64,000 bases of DNA from an uncultured Muribaculaceae bacterium (GTDB taxonomy: Bacteria > Bacteroidota > Bacteroidia > Bacteroidales > Muribaculaceae). The translations under genes and the position numbers were made by a program. The notes beneath the pieces are model-generated. The model worked only from the letters and a program-made list of their open reading frames with translations, was not told where the DNA came from and ran no database searches. The stretch lies in the NCBI GenBank assembly GCA_910579845.1, contig CAJTWL010000005.1, positions 1-64,000 on the forward strand. Direction: 5' to 3'. Positions 1 through 9,585 of the stretch are shown piece after piece (the stretch's first letter is position 1; each line of letters opens with the position of its first letter).

Positions 1-72
1 AAAATATTCAATCTCGTTATTAATGTTTAATTTGGTTTAAATTCAAACACTCTCTTATAACCCAGAAATTAT

Positions 73-2118
73 ATGGCAACAGGAAAAATCGGGGTTACTA
101 CTGAAAATATATTCCCCGTTATCAAAAAATTCTTATACAGTGATCACGAAATATTTCTTCGTGAATTGGTTTCCAATGCGATAGACGCAACCCAGAAACT
201 TAAAACACTGTCTTCATTCGGTGAATTCAAGGGTGAGCTCGGCACAATGGATGTGAAAGTTTCCATCGATAAGAAGAACGGCACTCTTACCATCTCCGAT
301 CACGGCATAGGCATGGATGCAGAGGATGTTGACAAATATATCAACCAGATCGCATTTTCAGGTGCCGAAGAATTTCTTGAAAAATATAAAGATACAGCCA
401 ATTCCATTATCGGGCACTTCGGACTTGGATTTTATTCTGCATTCATGGTCTCCAAAAAGGTTGAGATTCGTTCTCTATCTTATAAAGAAGGCGCCAAGGG
501 TGTGCAATGGGTCTGCGACGGAAGCCCCGAATATGAAATGACGGAGATTGACAGATCCGAGCGAGGCACAGACATAATCCTTTATATTGATGATGACAAC
601 AAGGAATTTCTTGAGCAGTCCAGAATCGACACTCTGCTTAAGAAATATTGCCGCTTCCTTCCGGTGCCGGTAATCAGCGGTAAGGAACAGGAATGGAAAG
701 ACGGCAAATATGTGGACACAGACAAGGATAAGGTTATCAATTCCACAGAACCGTTATGGACAAAAAAGCCTTCCGAACTGACAGACGAAGATTATCTCAG
801 ATTCTATCATGAACTCAAACCGGGTGAAGAGGATCCTATGTTCTGGATCCATTTGAATGTCGACTATCCCTTTACACTCACAGGAATCTTATATTTCCCG
901 AAGATCAAACCGAACATAGATATTCAGCACAACCGTATACAGCTATACTGCAATCAGGTGTTTGTTACAGATCAGGTGGAAGGAGTCGTTCCCGAATTCA
1001 TGATGCTGATGCAGGGTGTTATCGACTCACCGGATATTCCTCTGAATGTAAGCCGCAGTTATCTGCAGGCAGATCAGCAGGTGAAGAAAATATCCTCCTA
1101 CATCTCCAAAAAAGTTGCGGAAAAACTTGATAAAATGTTCAAAGAGAACCGTCAGGAATTTGAGCAGAAATGGGACGATATAGAGGTATTCATAAAATAC
1201 GGAATGCTGACTGATGAGAAATTCTATGAAGCGGCCAAAAAGTTCTTCCTTCTCAAAGATGTCAACGACAAGTATTACACATTAGACGAATACAAGACGC
1301 TTATTGAAGCAAGCCAAACCGATAAAGAGGGAAATGTGATCTATCTGTATGCGTCCGACAAAGCCGCACAGTATTCATATATACAGGGTGCCGAGGAGAA
1401 AGGTTATAACGTTCTGATTCTTAACGGACAATTCGACCAGCATATAGTCGGAATGCTTGAAAGCAAACTTGGAAAGACCCGTTTCGTACGCGTTGATTCC
1501 GAGACTCCGGAACGTCTTATTCCAAAGAATGATGACAAGAAAGCAGATATCTCACCTCTGCAGGCAGACATGATCACAACAATTTTCCGCACACAGATGC
1601 CTGAGATAAAGAATACGAATTTCATTGTCGAGTATAATGCCTTGTCCGAGAAAGACGCTCCTGCTGTTATTACCCAGAACGAAATGATGCGTCGTATGAA
1701 GGATATGGCCGCCATGCAACCCGGCATGAATTTCTACGGACAGATGCCCGATATGTATTCATTGGTAATCAACACCGGGCAACCCGCAGTCAAACGCATC
1801 CTTAAAGACGCTGGAGAGAGCGTGGAAAGCCTTGTGAGACCGATTCGCGAAGAGATAGAATCTTTCAACACCCAGATATCTGATCTCCGCAAAAAACTTG
1901 AAGAGAAGGATGCTGACAAAGACACAATCAACAAGCAGATATCCGATCTGGAGACTGAGTCAGGCAAAAGCCGCGAAAAAGAGGAGACAATCATCAAGGA
2001 ATATGCGGCAGGTGTTCCGAATGTAAAACAGATAATTGATCTGGCACTCCTTCAGAGCGGATTGCTGAAAGGCGAGGCTCTGTCCGACTTCATCCGCCGC
2101 TCCGCCACACTGTTGTAA
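73..2118 (+). CDS. htpG: Molecular chaperone HtpG (Hsp90 family)
   Basis: A 681-residue Hsp90-type ATP-dependent chaperone of the cytoplasm. The N-terminal GHKL ATPase domain is clear: ELVSNAIDA (Glu31 and Asn35, the general base and Mg/ATP contact), the DHGIGM motif and the GHFGLGFYSAFMV lid segment. A middle domain follows, with a C-terminal dimerisation region containing a charged coiled stretch at about residues 600-650. Length is slightly above the E. coli protein (624). The ATG start has no competitor upstream. It is followed by a bidirectional terminator and faces a convergent gene. Family assignment is certain; client proteins cannot be read from sequence. Confidence 0.97.
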   Translation: MATGKIGVTTENIFPVIKKFLYSDHEIFLRELVSNAIDATQKLKTLSSFGEFKGELGTMDVKVSIDKKNGTLTISDHGIGMDAEDVDKYINQIAFSGAEEFLEKYKDTANSIIGHFGLGFYSAFMVSKKVEIRSLSYKEGAKGVQWVCDGSPEYEMTEIDRSERGTDIILYIDDDNKEFLEQSRIDTLLKKYCRFLPVPVISGKEQEWKDGKYVDTDKDKVINSTEPLWTKKPSELTDEDYLRFYHELKPGEEDPMFWIHLNVDYPFTLTGILYFPKIKPNIDIQHNRIQLYCNQVFVTDQVEGVVPEFMMLMQGVIDSPDIPLNVSRSYLQADQQVKKISSYISKKVAEKLDKMFKENRQEFEQKWDDIEVFIKYGMLTDEKFYEAAKKFFLLKDVNDKYYTLDEYKTLIEASQTDKEGNVIYLYASDKAAQYSYIQGAEEKGYNVLILNGQFDQHIVGMLESKLGKTRFVRVDSETPERLIPKNDDKKADISPLQADMITTIFRTQMPEIKNTNFIVEYNALSEKDAPAVITQNEMMRRMKDMAAMQPGMNFYGQMPDMYSLVINTGQPAVKRILKDAGESVESLVRPIREEIESFNTQISDLRKKLEEKDADKDTINKQISDLETESGKSREKEETIIKEYAAGVPNVKQIIDLALLQSGLLKGEALSDFIRRSATLL

Positions 2119-2190
2119 TTTTCCAAAAAATGATTCTGAGTCCCTAAAGTCTCTAAAGTCCTTAAAGACCTTAAGATCACTATAAAATAG

Positions 2191-2225
2191 AAAACCGCGC
2201 AAGCCACTGTAACTTGCGCGGTTTT
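2191..2225. terminator. Bidirectional intrinsic terminator between htpG and the OB-fold lipoprotein gene
   Basis: A perfect 13-bp inverted repeat (aaaaccgcgcaag / cttgcgcggtttt) with a 9-nt loop. It carries an A-run on one side and a T-run on the other, so it can stop transcription from both convergent genes. Confidence 0.9.
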
Positions 2226-2246
2226 ATTATTCAATTTTCTGTTCAA

Positions 2247-4265
2247 TCAATTGTTCCAATCGCAGGATACGAATTCGAATTTACCCTTAGCCGTACATTT
2301 GAACACTATTTTGTAAACTTTGTTCGATCCGCCTGTTGTCCATGCGGTGAAGGTAATTGTCACTGTAGGTTCAAGGTCTCCTATCGGAGCCATATTCGGA
2401 TAGAGCATAGACAAAGCACCCGGAGCCGTTTCTGTTTCGAAACGTTTCTTCATCAATGCAACCATCTCATCGTCCGACATACCGTTATAAGGAGCCAAAC
2501 CACGTAGAGTCGCATAAGCCGCATTGATATTGACATTGCCCTGATATGCAGAACATCCTGAATAGTATTCGGCTGTTCCAAAACTGTCTACATAGCTTGA
2601 CGCGTCAGATATATTCTCTTTTACCCAATCTACAACAGCCTGATAAAACCATGTACTTGTAGGTTTATTCTTGCCTGCCGGAAGTTCAAGTTCAATAGAG
2701 GGATCCATCTTCCAGCTTCCTGCCTTGTAGACGAACTGATTTGTCTCTGTAACCACACCGTTGCCGTTGACAGACGGTGTCCATTCAGCTCCGTCAAAAG
2801 TGTATTCCGAAGCGCAATAGCCTTCATTTGCAGCATAAAGCACCATCTTCACGGTTTCTGCAGCCGCATAGGGGAATGTTTTGGCAAGATACTGCGGAAT
2901 TACCGTCTCAGCCTGTGCGGATGTCAATTTACCATCGCCTGCACCCATCTGAGCATAGTCAGAAGCCTGCAGAACCGAAACACCCGTGACAACTGACCAT
3001 GCAGAACCATTATACAGATAAAGTGCAGTTGTAGCCGTGTGAGCGATCTCAGCAACTTTACGGGGAGCACGGGCGACAACATTGTTGACGGCAGATTCAG
3101 CACCTGTCATAACTATATTGAAAAACTTGGGAGCTCCACCGGACTTGGATACACTTATGAAATATCCCTGTATTATCATGTTCTCACCATTTTTCAACAT
3201 CGATTTCTGGTCGTCTGTAAGTTGATAGAAGCTGCCCTGTGCGGCGGAGGCACCGTCCACAATCAGGTTATAGTAATTTCCGGAAACAGAAACCTTACCG
3301 GAAACACGACAATATACAGCAGTGAAATCCTGAGTAGTCTGGATAGCCGCATCCATCGCCGCGCCGTCATAATATTTCGGAGCAGGATAGGTGTAGTTTC
3401 CACTGCCTATTTTACGGATTGCAGCGGCATCGCTGAACTGCAGACCATAGTTGAATACACCTACCGTACCCGAAACCTCCAATTGATCGCCGATAGCATA
3501 ACTGCCGTCATAATTCGTATTATAATAAAGTATCGAACCGCCTGCATCAGTGAGAATAAAGCCACGTGCGCAGATTCCGGTAACAACACCGTTCACTTTC
3601 AGTTCATCGCCAGCCTTTGCATCCTTGATCACATCACTCATTTCGAAATCATCACCGGGCACGGTTCCGAACACCGGTGAAGTTTCGGAATCGTTATAGT
3701 TTACCACAGCATAATTACCGTTTACAGCATCAGGAAACGCAGTCTTCAACAGACGGGGAATATTTGCAGATGCGGGAGCGAGCGGAGAGAAAGATTCCGC
3801 ATAATTCTCCTCACTTCCATAAGCCGCCTGATAGTCTGCTTTTGACACTGTATATGTCCCGGCCGCATTCATCCCTTTCATCTCCTCCGGAAGGTCTTTG
3901 GCAATCTTATACGTAAGATTGATTGCAGAACCCTCATTGAGAGTAAAATATTGGAAGTCAGGATCCTTTAAAAATGCCGGAACATAATCTGCAGGAAGAA
4001 TCTCGTTATTGAAATATCCCAAATTCCCGACGGCTTTCAGAGCATCGGAGACATCGGCACCTTTAGCCATTGCCACATTCGTTGAATTATTAGCTAAATT
4101 TTCATAGTCTTTAGCTGTCAGTGTATAGTCGATACTCTTGATCTCCGAGAAATTCGGGCCACCTGTGAATCCATCGAGCTTATCGTTCCAGCTGTTCTCT
4201 CCGCACGATACAAACCCGAGCGCGATTGCGCAAATCAAGAGTGAATTCTTTATATATGTTTTCAT
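2247..4265 (-). CDS. OB-fold-containing surface or periplasmic lipoprotein paired with a TonB receptor
   Basis: A 672-residue exported lipoprotein. The signal peptide ends in the lipobox GFVSC with Cys21 as the lipidation site. Residues about 215-300 (KVNGVVTGICARGFILTD...GDQLEVSGTVG) have the pattern of an OB-fold of the DUF5689 type found in Bacteroidetes lipoproteins, and a second similar segment follows at about 325-395. The C-terminal third has no domain I recognise. It lies 12 bp downstream of a TonB-dependent receptor gene, so the two are almost certainly co-transcribed and may act together at the outer membrane. It does not look like SusD. The substrate is unknown. Confidence 0.75.
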   Translation of the reverse strand: MKTYIKNSLLICAIALGFVSCGENSWNDKLDGFTGGPNFSEIKSIDYTLTAKDYENLANNSTNVAMAKGADVSDALKAVGNLGYFNNEILPADYVPAFLKDPDFQYFTLNEGSAINLTYKIAKDLPEEMKGMNAAGTYTVSKADYQAAYGSEENYAESFSPLAPASANIPRLLKTAFPDAVNGNYAVVNYNDSETSPVFGTVPGDDFEMSDVIKDAKAGDELKVNGVVTGICARGFILTDAGGSILYYNTNYDGSYAIGDQLEVSGTVGVFNYGLQFSDAAAIRKIGSGNYTYPAPKYYDGAAMDAAIQTTQDFTAVYCRVSGKVSVSGNYYNLIVDGASAAQGSFYQLTDDQKSMLKNGENMIIQGYFISVSKSGGAPKFFNIVMTGAESAVNNVVARAPRKVAEIAHTATTALYLYNGSAWSVVTGVSVLQASDYAQMGAGDGKLTSAQAETVIPQYLAKTFPYAAAETVKMVLYAANEGYCASEYTFDGAEWTPSVNGNGVVTETNQFVYKAGSWKMDPSIELELPAGKNKPTSTWFYQAVVDWVKENISDASSYVDSFGTAEYYSGCSAYQGNVNINAAYATLRGLAPYNGMSDDEMVALMKKRFETETAPGALSMLYPNMAPIGDLEPTVTITFTAWTTGGSNKVYKIVFKCTAKGKFEFVSCDWNN

Positions 4266-4277
4266 TTCGTCAGTTGC

Positions 4278-7013
4278 TTAGAAATTGATTTTTAATTTCA
4301 ATGAGAATGTACGTCCGAAAGAATAAACCGCATATGTTGCATTCTTCCATGTTCCGTTCACATTATAAGGATTCTGTGCATCTTTTACATAATAATAGTC
4401 GCACAAGTTATAAACGTTTCCATAGAGAGTCGCATTCATACCGGCGATCTTGAAGCTGTAGCTACAGAAAAGATCGAGTTCGTTACCCCATGGAATCTGC
4501 CAAGGATCGGCAAGTGTGATCTCGCCGTTTGTAACGAGTGCTTGTGAGGCCTCAAGATAATAATCGGAATAGTTTCGTGCGCTGAATGTCCAGTCTGCAC
4601 CGATGCGGAAACCCTTGAACGGTTTGAATGTGATCCCGAGACCGCCTGTTGTCTGAGCTGAACCTGACACTTTGCGGTTCTTCTGTTTCAAAACACTCCA
4701 TACATGATCCGGTGCATTAGGTCCGGAAGCAAGAGCGCCTGTTGAAAGATTTGCAAGTGGCTGACCCTGCTCGTTATAGTAATAACCTTTAGGATCATTG
4801 AGCCATTTCCAGTCACCCAATGACAACATACCCTGAAGTTCCATCCAGTTTACAGGTTTGAACGCAAAGTCAAGTTCAACACCCATGTGCTGGGCATTCA
4901 CATGCTCCAGACTCATTGAATAATAAGTACCGGCATCAGGACCCTCTTTGATCTCGGCGCGCTTCTGTGTGTCGCGGTCACAACGATCCATCCATTTTGT
5001 GTAGTATCCGTTCAAAGTCATGCTGAACATCGGTGAATGGAAACCATAGCCGATTTCAAATGAACCGATCTTCTCGTTTCTTGGATTCGGGTTGATGGCA
5101 TTGCTTGTTTCAGGACTCAGGAATACTCCACGGGACAGGAACGGAGCTTTTGAAATATAACCTCCATTGACAAAAATATTGTTATGTCTGTCGATATTCC
5201 AGTTGATACCACCCTTTGCTGTGCCTCCGAAGAATGCCTTCCATGGAGTTGTGCCATGAGCCTCGTCATAGTAGAACATATCTTTCTTACGATAGCTTGT
5301 CACATTCATTGAACCGGCGAGGAATGTTGTCACCGCACCATCGAGCAACTTATATTCCGCCTGACCATAGATGCCCTCCTGATGTGTGTAACCGTTATAG
5401 TTACGATATACGACATCTCCGACACCGAGTTTCTCATATACCCAGTCCGGATTGGACGCAAGACTGTTATTGACCGGTTTTACACCCTTGCGGTCTGCAT
5501 CATCTATGAAGTAAGCACCGGAATAGAGGTCCTCTATCACATTCTTGTGATGACCTACATAGTAACGGACGTCGATACCGCCTGTCAATGTAAGTTTGTT
5601 GGGAAGAATCTCATTCTTGTATGTGGAAACAAGACCATACCACTCATGGCTGTTTATACTCCGTGACATTGCCATCAATGATCCTGTTGTGGAAGCGGCA
5701 TTCAGATCCTGGATAGCACCGTAATCGAATGTGCCGTCGGGACGACGGAATGTATCAGTTATATCTCCATTATAAGCACCTCTCCAATATCCGCGGTATT
5801 CACTTGTTCTGCCCTGTCCGCTGTAACCGCCTCCGGATGCAAGCGACACATAGAGAGCCGATGACAAAGATGAACGATGGTTTATCTGCCAGATATGGTT
5901 AAGTGATATGATCGGCTTATGATATTGGTTGCGGTAAGCTGTACGCTCTCTACCCTCATTGTCAAACCCATACTGCGGGTTGTAGCTGTACATGCTTCTG
6001 CCGTTCATATATTCTTTTGCCTGCTGCCAGTTCTCTATTGAAAGTGTACCGTAGGCCATGTTACGCTGATTGTGCCACTGCGGAGCACCGAACGCGGTCA
6101 ATGACAACTGATGGTTGTCCCCGATCTTCTTGGATACGTTGACGAAATAGTTCCAAGCCTCGAACTTAGTACCCTGGATATATCCGTCACCCCATTTCCG
6201 GCTTCCGAGAACAGTTATCGCCCATCCGTTCTTCATCTGACCGGTAGATACACTGAAACCGACATCATTAAGGTTGTTGTTACCCATTCCATACCATACG
6301 GAACCACCCTTCTTCGCATCAAGACCGCGGGTAGTTATATTTATTGTACCTCCGATAGAGGGTGATGATATGATGGCGGCTCCAAGTCCACGCTGTGTCT
6401 GCATGCTTGTAGTCACAGCGCCAAGACCTGCAAAGTTGGACCAGTAGATACCACCCCACTCCATATCATTCATAGGTATACCATTTACGAGCACGGCAAC
6501 GTTCGGAGCCTTGAAGCCTCGCATGTTGATCTTGGCGTCTCCGTAACCGCCACCTTCGGGGGTAGCCCAGACACCAGGAGTCATTTTTAGGACTTCAGGA
6601 AATTCCTTGTTACCGAGCTTAGCCTCGATCTGTGCCGCGTTGAGTTCGGACATCGCGATAGGAGTCTCACGAGTACGTCCTTTTGATGAAGTCACCACCA
6701 CGTCCTGAAGCATCTTTGTTTCGGGTTTCAGCACCACATCACCGATGTTTGTTTTAACAAGTGTTTCAGAACTTGTATAACCGACATACGTAATTTTCAA
6801 CATCTTGGCGCTTGGAGCTTTTAGACTGAACGTTCCGTCGAGATCTGTGGAAACACCGATATTCGTTCCGGGTACCGTCACTAATGCGCCGATGAGGGGT
6901 TCTCCCTGCTCATCGATTACACGGCCATAACAATTCACCATTTTGTCAGGAGCCGCCAAAGCGAGCATCCATGACATGCAAATTGCCATGCCTAAGAGAA
7001 TAAGTCTCTTCAT
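4278..7013 (-). CDS. TonB-dependent outer-membrane receptor with carboxypeptidase-like N-terminal domain
   Basis: 911 residues. A signal peptide (about 1-20) is followed by a carboxypeptidase regulatory-like domain (about 26-95, GRVIDEQGEPLIGALVTVPGT), then a plug domain (about 105-225, including NMRGFKAPNVAVLVNGIP), then a long beta-barrel ending in the aromatic C-terminus FSLKLKINF. The family imports large or scarce ligands using TonB energy. It is shorter than typical SusC proteins and its partner is an OB-fold lipoprotein, not SusD. No riboswitch or regulator was seen upstream, so the ligand cannot be assigned. Confidence 0.9.
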   Translation of the reverse strand: MKRLILLGMAICMSWMLALAAPDKMVNCYGRVIDEQGEPLIGALVTVPGTNIGVSTDLDGTFSLKAPSAKMLKITYVGYTSSETLVKTNIGDVVLKPETKMLQDVVVTSSKGRTRETPIAMSELNAAQIEAKLGNKEFPEVLKMTPGVWATPEGGGYGDAKINMRGFKAPNVAVLVNGIPMNDMEWGGIYWSNFAGLGAVTTSMQTQRGLGAAIISSPSIGGTINITTRGLDAKKGGSVWYGMGNNNLNDVGFSVSTGQMKNGWAITVLGSRKWGDGYIQGTKFEAWNYFVNVSKKIGDNHQLSLTAFGAPQWHNQRNMAYGTLSIENWQQAKEYMNGRSMYSYNPQYGFDNEGRERTAYRNQYHKPIISLNHIWQINHRSSLSSALYVSLASGGGYSGQGRTSEYRGYWRGAYNGDITDTFRRPDGTFDYGAIQDLNAASTTGSLMAMSRSINSHEWYGLVSTYKNEILPNKLTLTGGIDVRYYVGHHKNVIEDLYSGAYFIDDADRKGVKPVNNSLASNPDWVYEKLGVGDVVYRNYNGYTHQEGIYGQAEYKLLDGAVTTFLAGSMNVTSYRKKDMFYYDEAHGTTPWKAFFGGTAKGGINWNIDRHNNIFVNGGYISKAPFLSRGVFLSPETSNAINPNPRNEKIGSFEIGYGFHSPMFSMTLNGYYTKWMDRCDRDTQKRAEIKEGPDAGTYYSMSLEHVNAQHMGVELDFAFKPVNWMELQGMLSLGDWKWLNDPKGYYYNEQGQPLANLSTGALASGPNAPDHVWSVLKQKNRKVSGSAQTTGGLGITFKPFKGFRIGADWTFSARNYSDYYLEASQALVTNGEITLADPWQIPWGNELDLFCSYSFKIAGMNATLYGNVYNLCDYYYVKDAQNPYNVNGTWKNATYAVYSFGRTFSLKLKINF

Positions 7014-7115
7014 AATGCGTAAGTTAAGTTATTATTGATTGGTTAGTTATATAGTATATAGTTCGCTTATTCTAATTTATTACGGATAGCATCATTATAT
7101 ACTGTATATAACAAT

Positions 7116-7147
7116 AAGAGCCACCCTGCATACGCAGGATGGCTCTT
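7116..7147 (-). terminator. Intrinsic terminator of the leftward housekeeping operon
   Basis: A 14-bp inverted repeat (aagagccaccctgc / gcaggatggctctt). Its single mismatch becomes a G-U pair on the minus strand. It lies just after the DUF5606 stop and is followed, in the leftward direction, by a T-rich stretch. Confidence 0.8.
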
Positions 7148-7159
7148 GATGTATATACA

Positions 7160-7594
7160 TCAGCCTTCGGCTGATTCCTCAGTATTGTTGTTATCTTCTG
7201 ACTTCTCCTCTGTAAACTTTGTGAAACCGTTGGCTATAAGAATATTATACCAGGTAAACAATTTCTTGATATCATTCTCGTATACACGGTCTCGGTCATA
7301 ATCTTCTACAATCGCCTCAAAAGCTGCACGCAATCCCTTGTTTTTTACAAGCTCTTTTACATCGACCGCTTTGCCGTCATGACCGGCATAAACCTTGTCA
7401 AGAATTTCGCCCAATGGCGTATCTCCACTCTCCGTATACATGGCAATATCACCAAGTGAAACGACCTTATCACGGGCATGTGCCGGGAAACGTCTACCAC
7501 TACCTAATTCTTCTACTACCAAAATACCTTTGCCTTGGCTTATTATCTTAAACAAGCCCGGTTTTCCTGTGATGGAAAGAATTTCTTTCAACAT
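7160..7594 (-). CDS. DUF5606 family protein
   Basis: A 144-residue cytoplasmic protein that begins LKEILSITGKPGLFKII, as in the Bacteroidetes-specific DUF5606 family. It is compact, with a central segment on an acidic, mostly helical background and a Glu/Asn-rich tail (EEKSEDNNNTEES). The start lies 1 bp from the coaE stop, so translation is probably coupled. The family has no established function; position in a coaE/YbbR/yajC operon suggests a housekeeping role only. Confidence 0.8.
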   Translation of the reverse strand: MLKEILSITGKPGLFKIISQGKGILVVEELGSGRRFPAHARDKVVSLGDIAMYTESGDTPLGEILDKVYAGHDGKAVDVKELVKNKGLRAAFEAIVEDYDRDRVYENDIKKLFTWYNILIANGFTKFTEEKSEDNNNTEESAEG

Positions 7595-7595
7595 A

Positions 7596-8186
7596 TTATA
7601 TATTATTTATTTTCAACAATCCCGAGATCTGCCCAAGCAATGAGTTATCACCATAATTACGTATAATTCTCACTTTCTCTTTGTCAAGTCCCTGAAATTC
7701 CTCAGTCTGGGTTTTCATTCTCAATCGAAGATCAGTCTCTTCAATTCCACCTCTCTGCATCGCCCTATAAAATCTGATATCTTCCGGCGCTTCCACCAGC
7801 CATATCTCACGGCAGCTTTCATCAAGATGCGAGGTGTGCAGAATGGCGGATTCTACAAAACATACGCCCCCTCTCTTGTGTACCCACTCATTGAAATCGG
7901 TCCTCACCTCTGAATGAACCAGTGCATTAAGCCATGCAAGATCCTCCTTATTATTGAATACTCTGCATGAAAGATGCTTCCTATTCAGCGAACCATCCTC
8001 GTTTACACACTCTTCTCCAAATCTTTCGCACAGGCTATCCAATATTTTACGCGACACTGACATTATATGTTTTGCCTCGGAATCGCAATCATATACCGGA
8101 TAGCCTTTAAGGCGAAGAATCCGTGAAACTACACTTTTCCCGGATCCAATCCCGCCGGTCAATCCAATGATACAACTCTTTGTCAT
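7596..8186 (-). CDS. coaE: Dephospho-CoA kinase
   Basis: A 196-residue P-loop kinase that phosphorylates dephospho-CoA, the last step of coenzyme A synthesis. The Walker A motif GLTGGIGSGKS is at residues 8-18, and the DCDSEA segment that contacts substrate lies near residue 35. Length matches the family. It overlaps the YbbR gene by 4 bp (ATGA). CoaBC, which makes phosphopantetheine, is encoded about 7 kb upstream in the same leftward run. Confidence 0.95.
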   Translation of the reverse strand: MTKSCIIGLTGGIGSGKSVVSRILRLKGYPVYDCDSEAKHIMSVSRKILDSLCERFGEECVNEDGSLNRKHLSCRVFNNKEDLAWLNALVHSEVRTDFNEWVHKRGGVCFVESAILHTSHLDESCREIWLVEAPEDIRFYRAMQRGGIEETDLRLRMKTQTEEFQGLDKEKVRIIRNYGDNSLLGQISGLLKINNI

Positions 8187-9160
8187 GGCTTGACCAAGGT
8201 ATATTCCACAGAGTCAAGCATAACACGCACGCTCTCCACATAGTCGGAAAGCATTTTCGTCTTTATCGGCAACTTATCACCTTTAACTCTGCTTATATCA
8301 TCAAAATCCACCCATAGTTCAATCGGTACAAGGTCGCTGCTGTAAAGACTCATAGGTGTATAATATTCCACCTTTACCTTTGCAGGAAACAGAAGGAGAT
8401 CCTCTCCACGTAATCCGCCCTCAACCCGGATTGTTACCATCGACTCCTTCTTTACAAGCGGCTCGACAGGTATTGTCACCTTGATGGAAGAGGGTACTGT
8501 CTTCACATTTGCAATCGGACGCAACTTCACTTCTACAACTTCGGTCTTGCTCAGATTCCGCTTCACTATTTTCTGTGTGTATACCCTCATTATCGTATCA
8601 GGGATATCTACATTCGAATAAATCAGCACGGATTTATTCTCGGGTTCAGGAAGCTGCGAGATTATCGAGCCGGGAGCGGCAGTGATATCCGAGACCACTA
8701 CAACGGGCACCCGTTTACCCTTGCCTGTCGTATAATATGAATACAATGAATCAACGGATGATGCGGTTATCTGAGCTGTATTACCGAATGCGGACTTGAG
8801 TGCGGACGATAATTCCTGCTTCTTTACCAAAAACGTACCCGATGACGCAAAATCTCTGAAGTTAAAGTTAACATGCGGATTGTTGAGCATTCCACTCCGC
8901 ATCAGATTGGAACCGCGGTCCTTTACCGTGACGTGAATGCTTTCGGGAAGATCATTTATAAAAGTAACAGTATCCGGAACATTGTCAACCTTCACCTTTA
9001 CATCAAAGGTTTCAGTCACACTGTCATTAAGTGACAAAATAACCCAGAACAGCAAGGAGATGGCTACAAAGCACAGAAACAACATCGCGTCATGAAAGCC
9101 TCTTGTGGCCTTCATGCCGCGCCATTTCTTTTTTGCATCCTCAATCTTGATCTTCATCAC
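8183..9160 (-). CDS. YbbR-like membrane-anchored protein
   Basis: 325 residues. A short cytoplasmic N-terminus is followed by one transmembrane segment (about residues 25-45, AMLFLCFVAISLLFWVILSL) and then a largely beta extracytoplasmic part made of repeated YbbR-type units (for example FDVKVKVDNVPDTVTF). In Bacteroidetes it commonly sits beside coaE and yajC, as here. YbbR proteins in Firmicutes regulate diadenylate cyclase; whether that holds here is unknown because no CdaA gene is adjacent. Confidence 0.8.
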   Translation of the reverse strand: MMKIKIEDAKKKWRGMKATRGFHDAMLFLCFVAISLLFWVILSLNDSVTETFDVKVKVDNVPDTVTFINDLPESIHVTVKDRGSNLMRSGMLNNPHVNFNFRDFASSGTFLVKKQELSSALKSAFGNTAQITASSVDSLYSYYTTGKGKRVPVVVVSDITAAPGSIISQLPEPENKSVLIYSNVDIPDTIMRVYTQKIVKRNLSKTEVVEVKLRPIANVKTVPSSIKVTIPVEPLVKKESMVTIRVEGGLRGEDLLLFPAKVKVEYYTPMSLYSSDLVPIELWVDFDDISRVKGDKLPIKTKMLSDYVESVRVMLDSVEYTLVKP

Positions 9161-9186
9161 TCCGGATATCGGACAATGCCTGTTGT

Positions 9187-9501
9187 TTATTTTTTAGGCA
9201 GTTCCTCCGCAATAGGATAAACTGAACCCTTGTCTACCTTTATACTTACACCGTTTGCTATATCTATAAGTATAACAGTATCTCTTATCTCTTTGATTCT
9301 GCCATGGATTCCGCCGGCGGTAACTACCTTGTCACCGTTTTTCATGTTTTCCCGCTGTTTCTTCAGCTCTTTCTGTTTCTTGCTCTGCGGACGTATCATG
9401 AAAAAATAGAAGATAGCTATCATTGCTACGATCATGAGAATACCGCCCATTCCACCGCCTGCTGAAGGCTGAGCCTCTAATAGAATTGTTGTCAGTGTCA
9501 T
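9187..9501 (-). CDS. yajC: Preprotein translocase subunit YajC
   Basis: 104 residues. A single transmembrane helix (about 17-37, GGILMIVAMIAIFYFFMIRP) is followed by the family signature RPQSKKQKELKKQ and a small beta domain (GDKVVTAGGIHGRI). YajC associates with SecDF in the inner membrane. It lies 26 bp upstream of the YbbR gene and is in the usual Bacteroidetes order nusB-yajC-YbbR-coaE. Confidence 0.95.
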   Translation of the reverse strand: MTLTTILLEAQPSAGGGMGGILMIVAMIAIFYFFMIRPQSKKQKELKKQRENMKNGDKVVTAGGIHGRIKEIRDTVILIDIANGVSIKVDKGSVYPIAEELPKK

Positions 9502-9585
9502 AATATTCTTATTTAATGATTATTTTATTAATTGATTTAGCCGGAGATCCGACTTCTGTTCCGGAAGAAAACTTCATGAATACGG

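Noticed and set aside
3039..3680. 213-codon open frame on the plus strand
   Set aside because: It lies wholly antisense to the OB-fold lipoprotein gene, has no recognisable domains and has the composition expected of a shadow frame.
2247..7013. SusC/SusD polysaccharide-utilisation pair
   Set aside because: The receptor is shorter than SusC and the lipoprotein has OB-fold-like segments, not the helical SusD fold. No glycosidase or hybrid sensor genes are adjacent.
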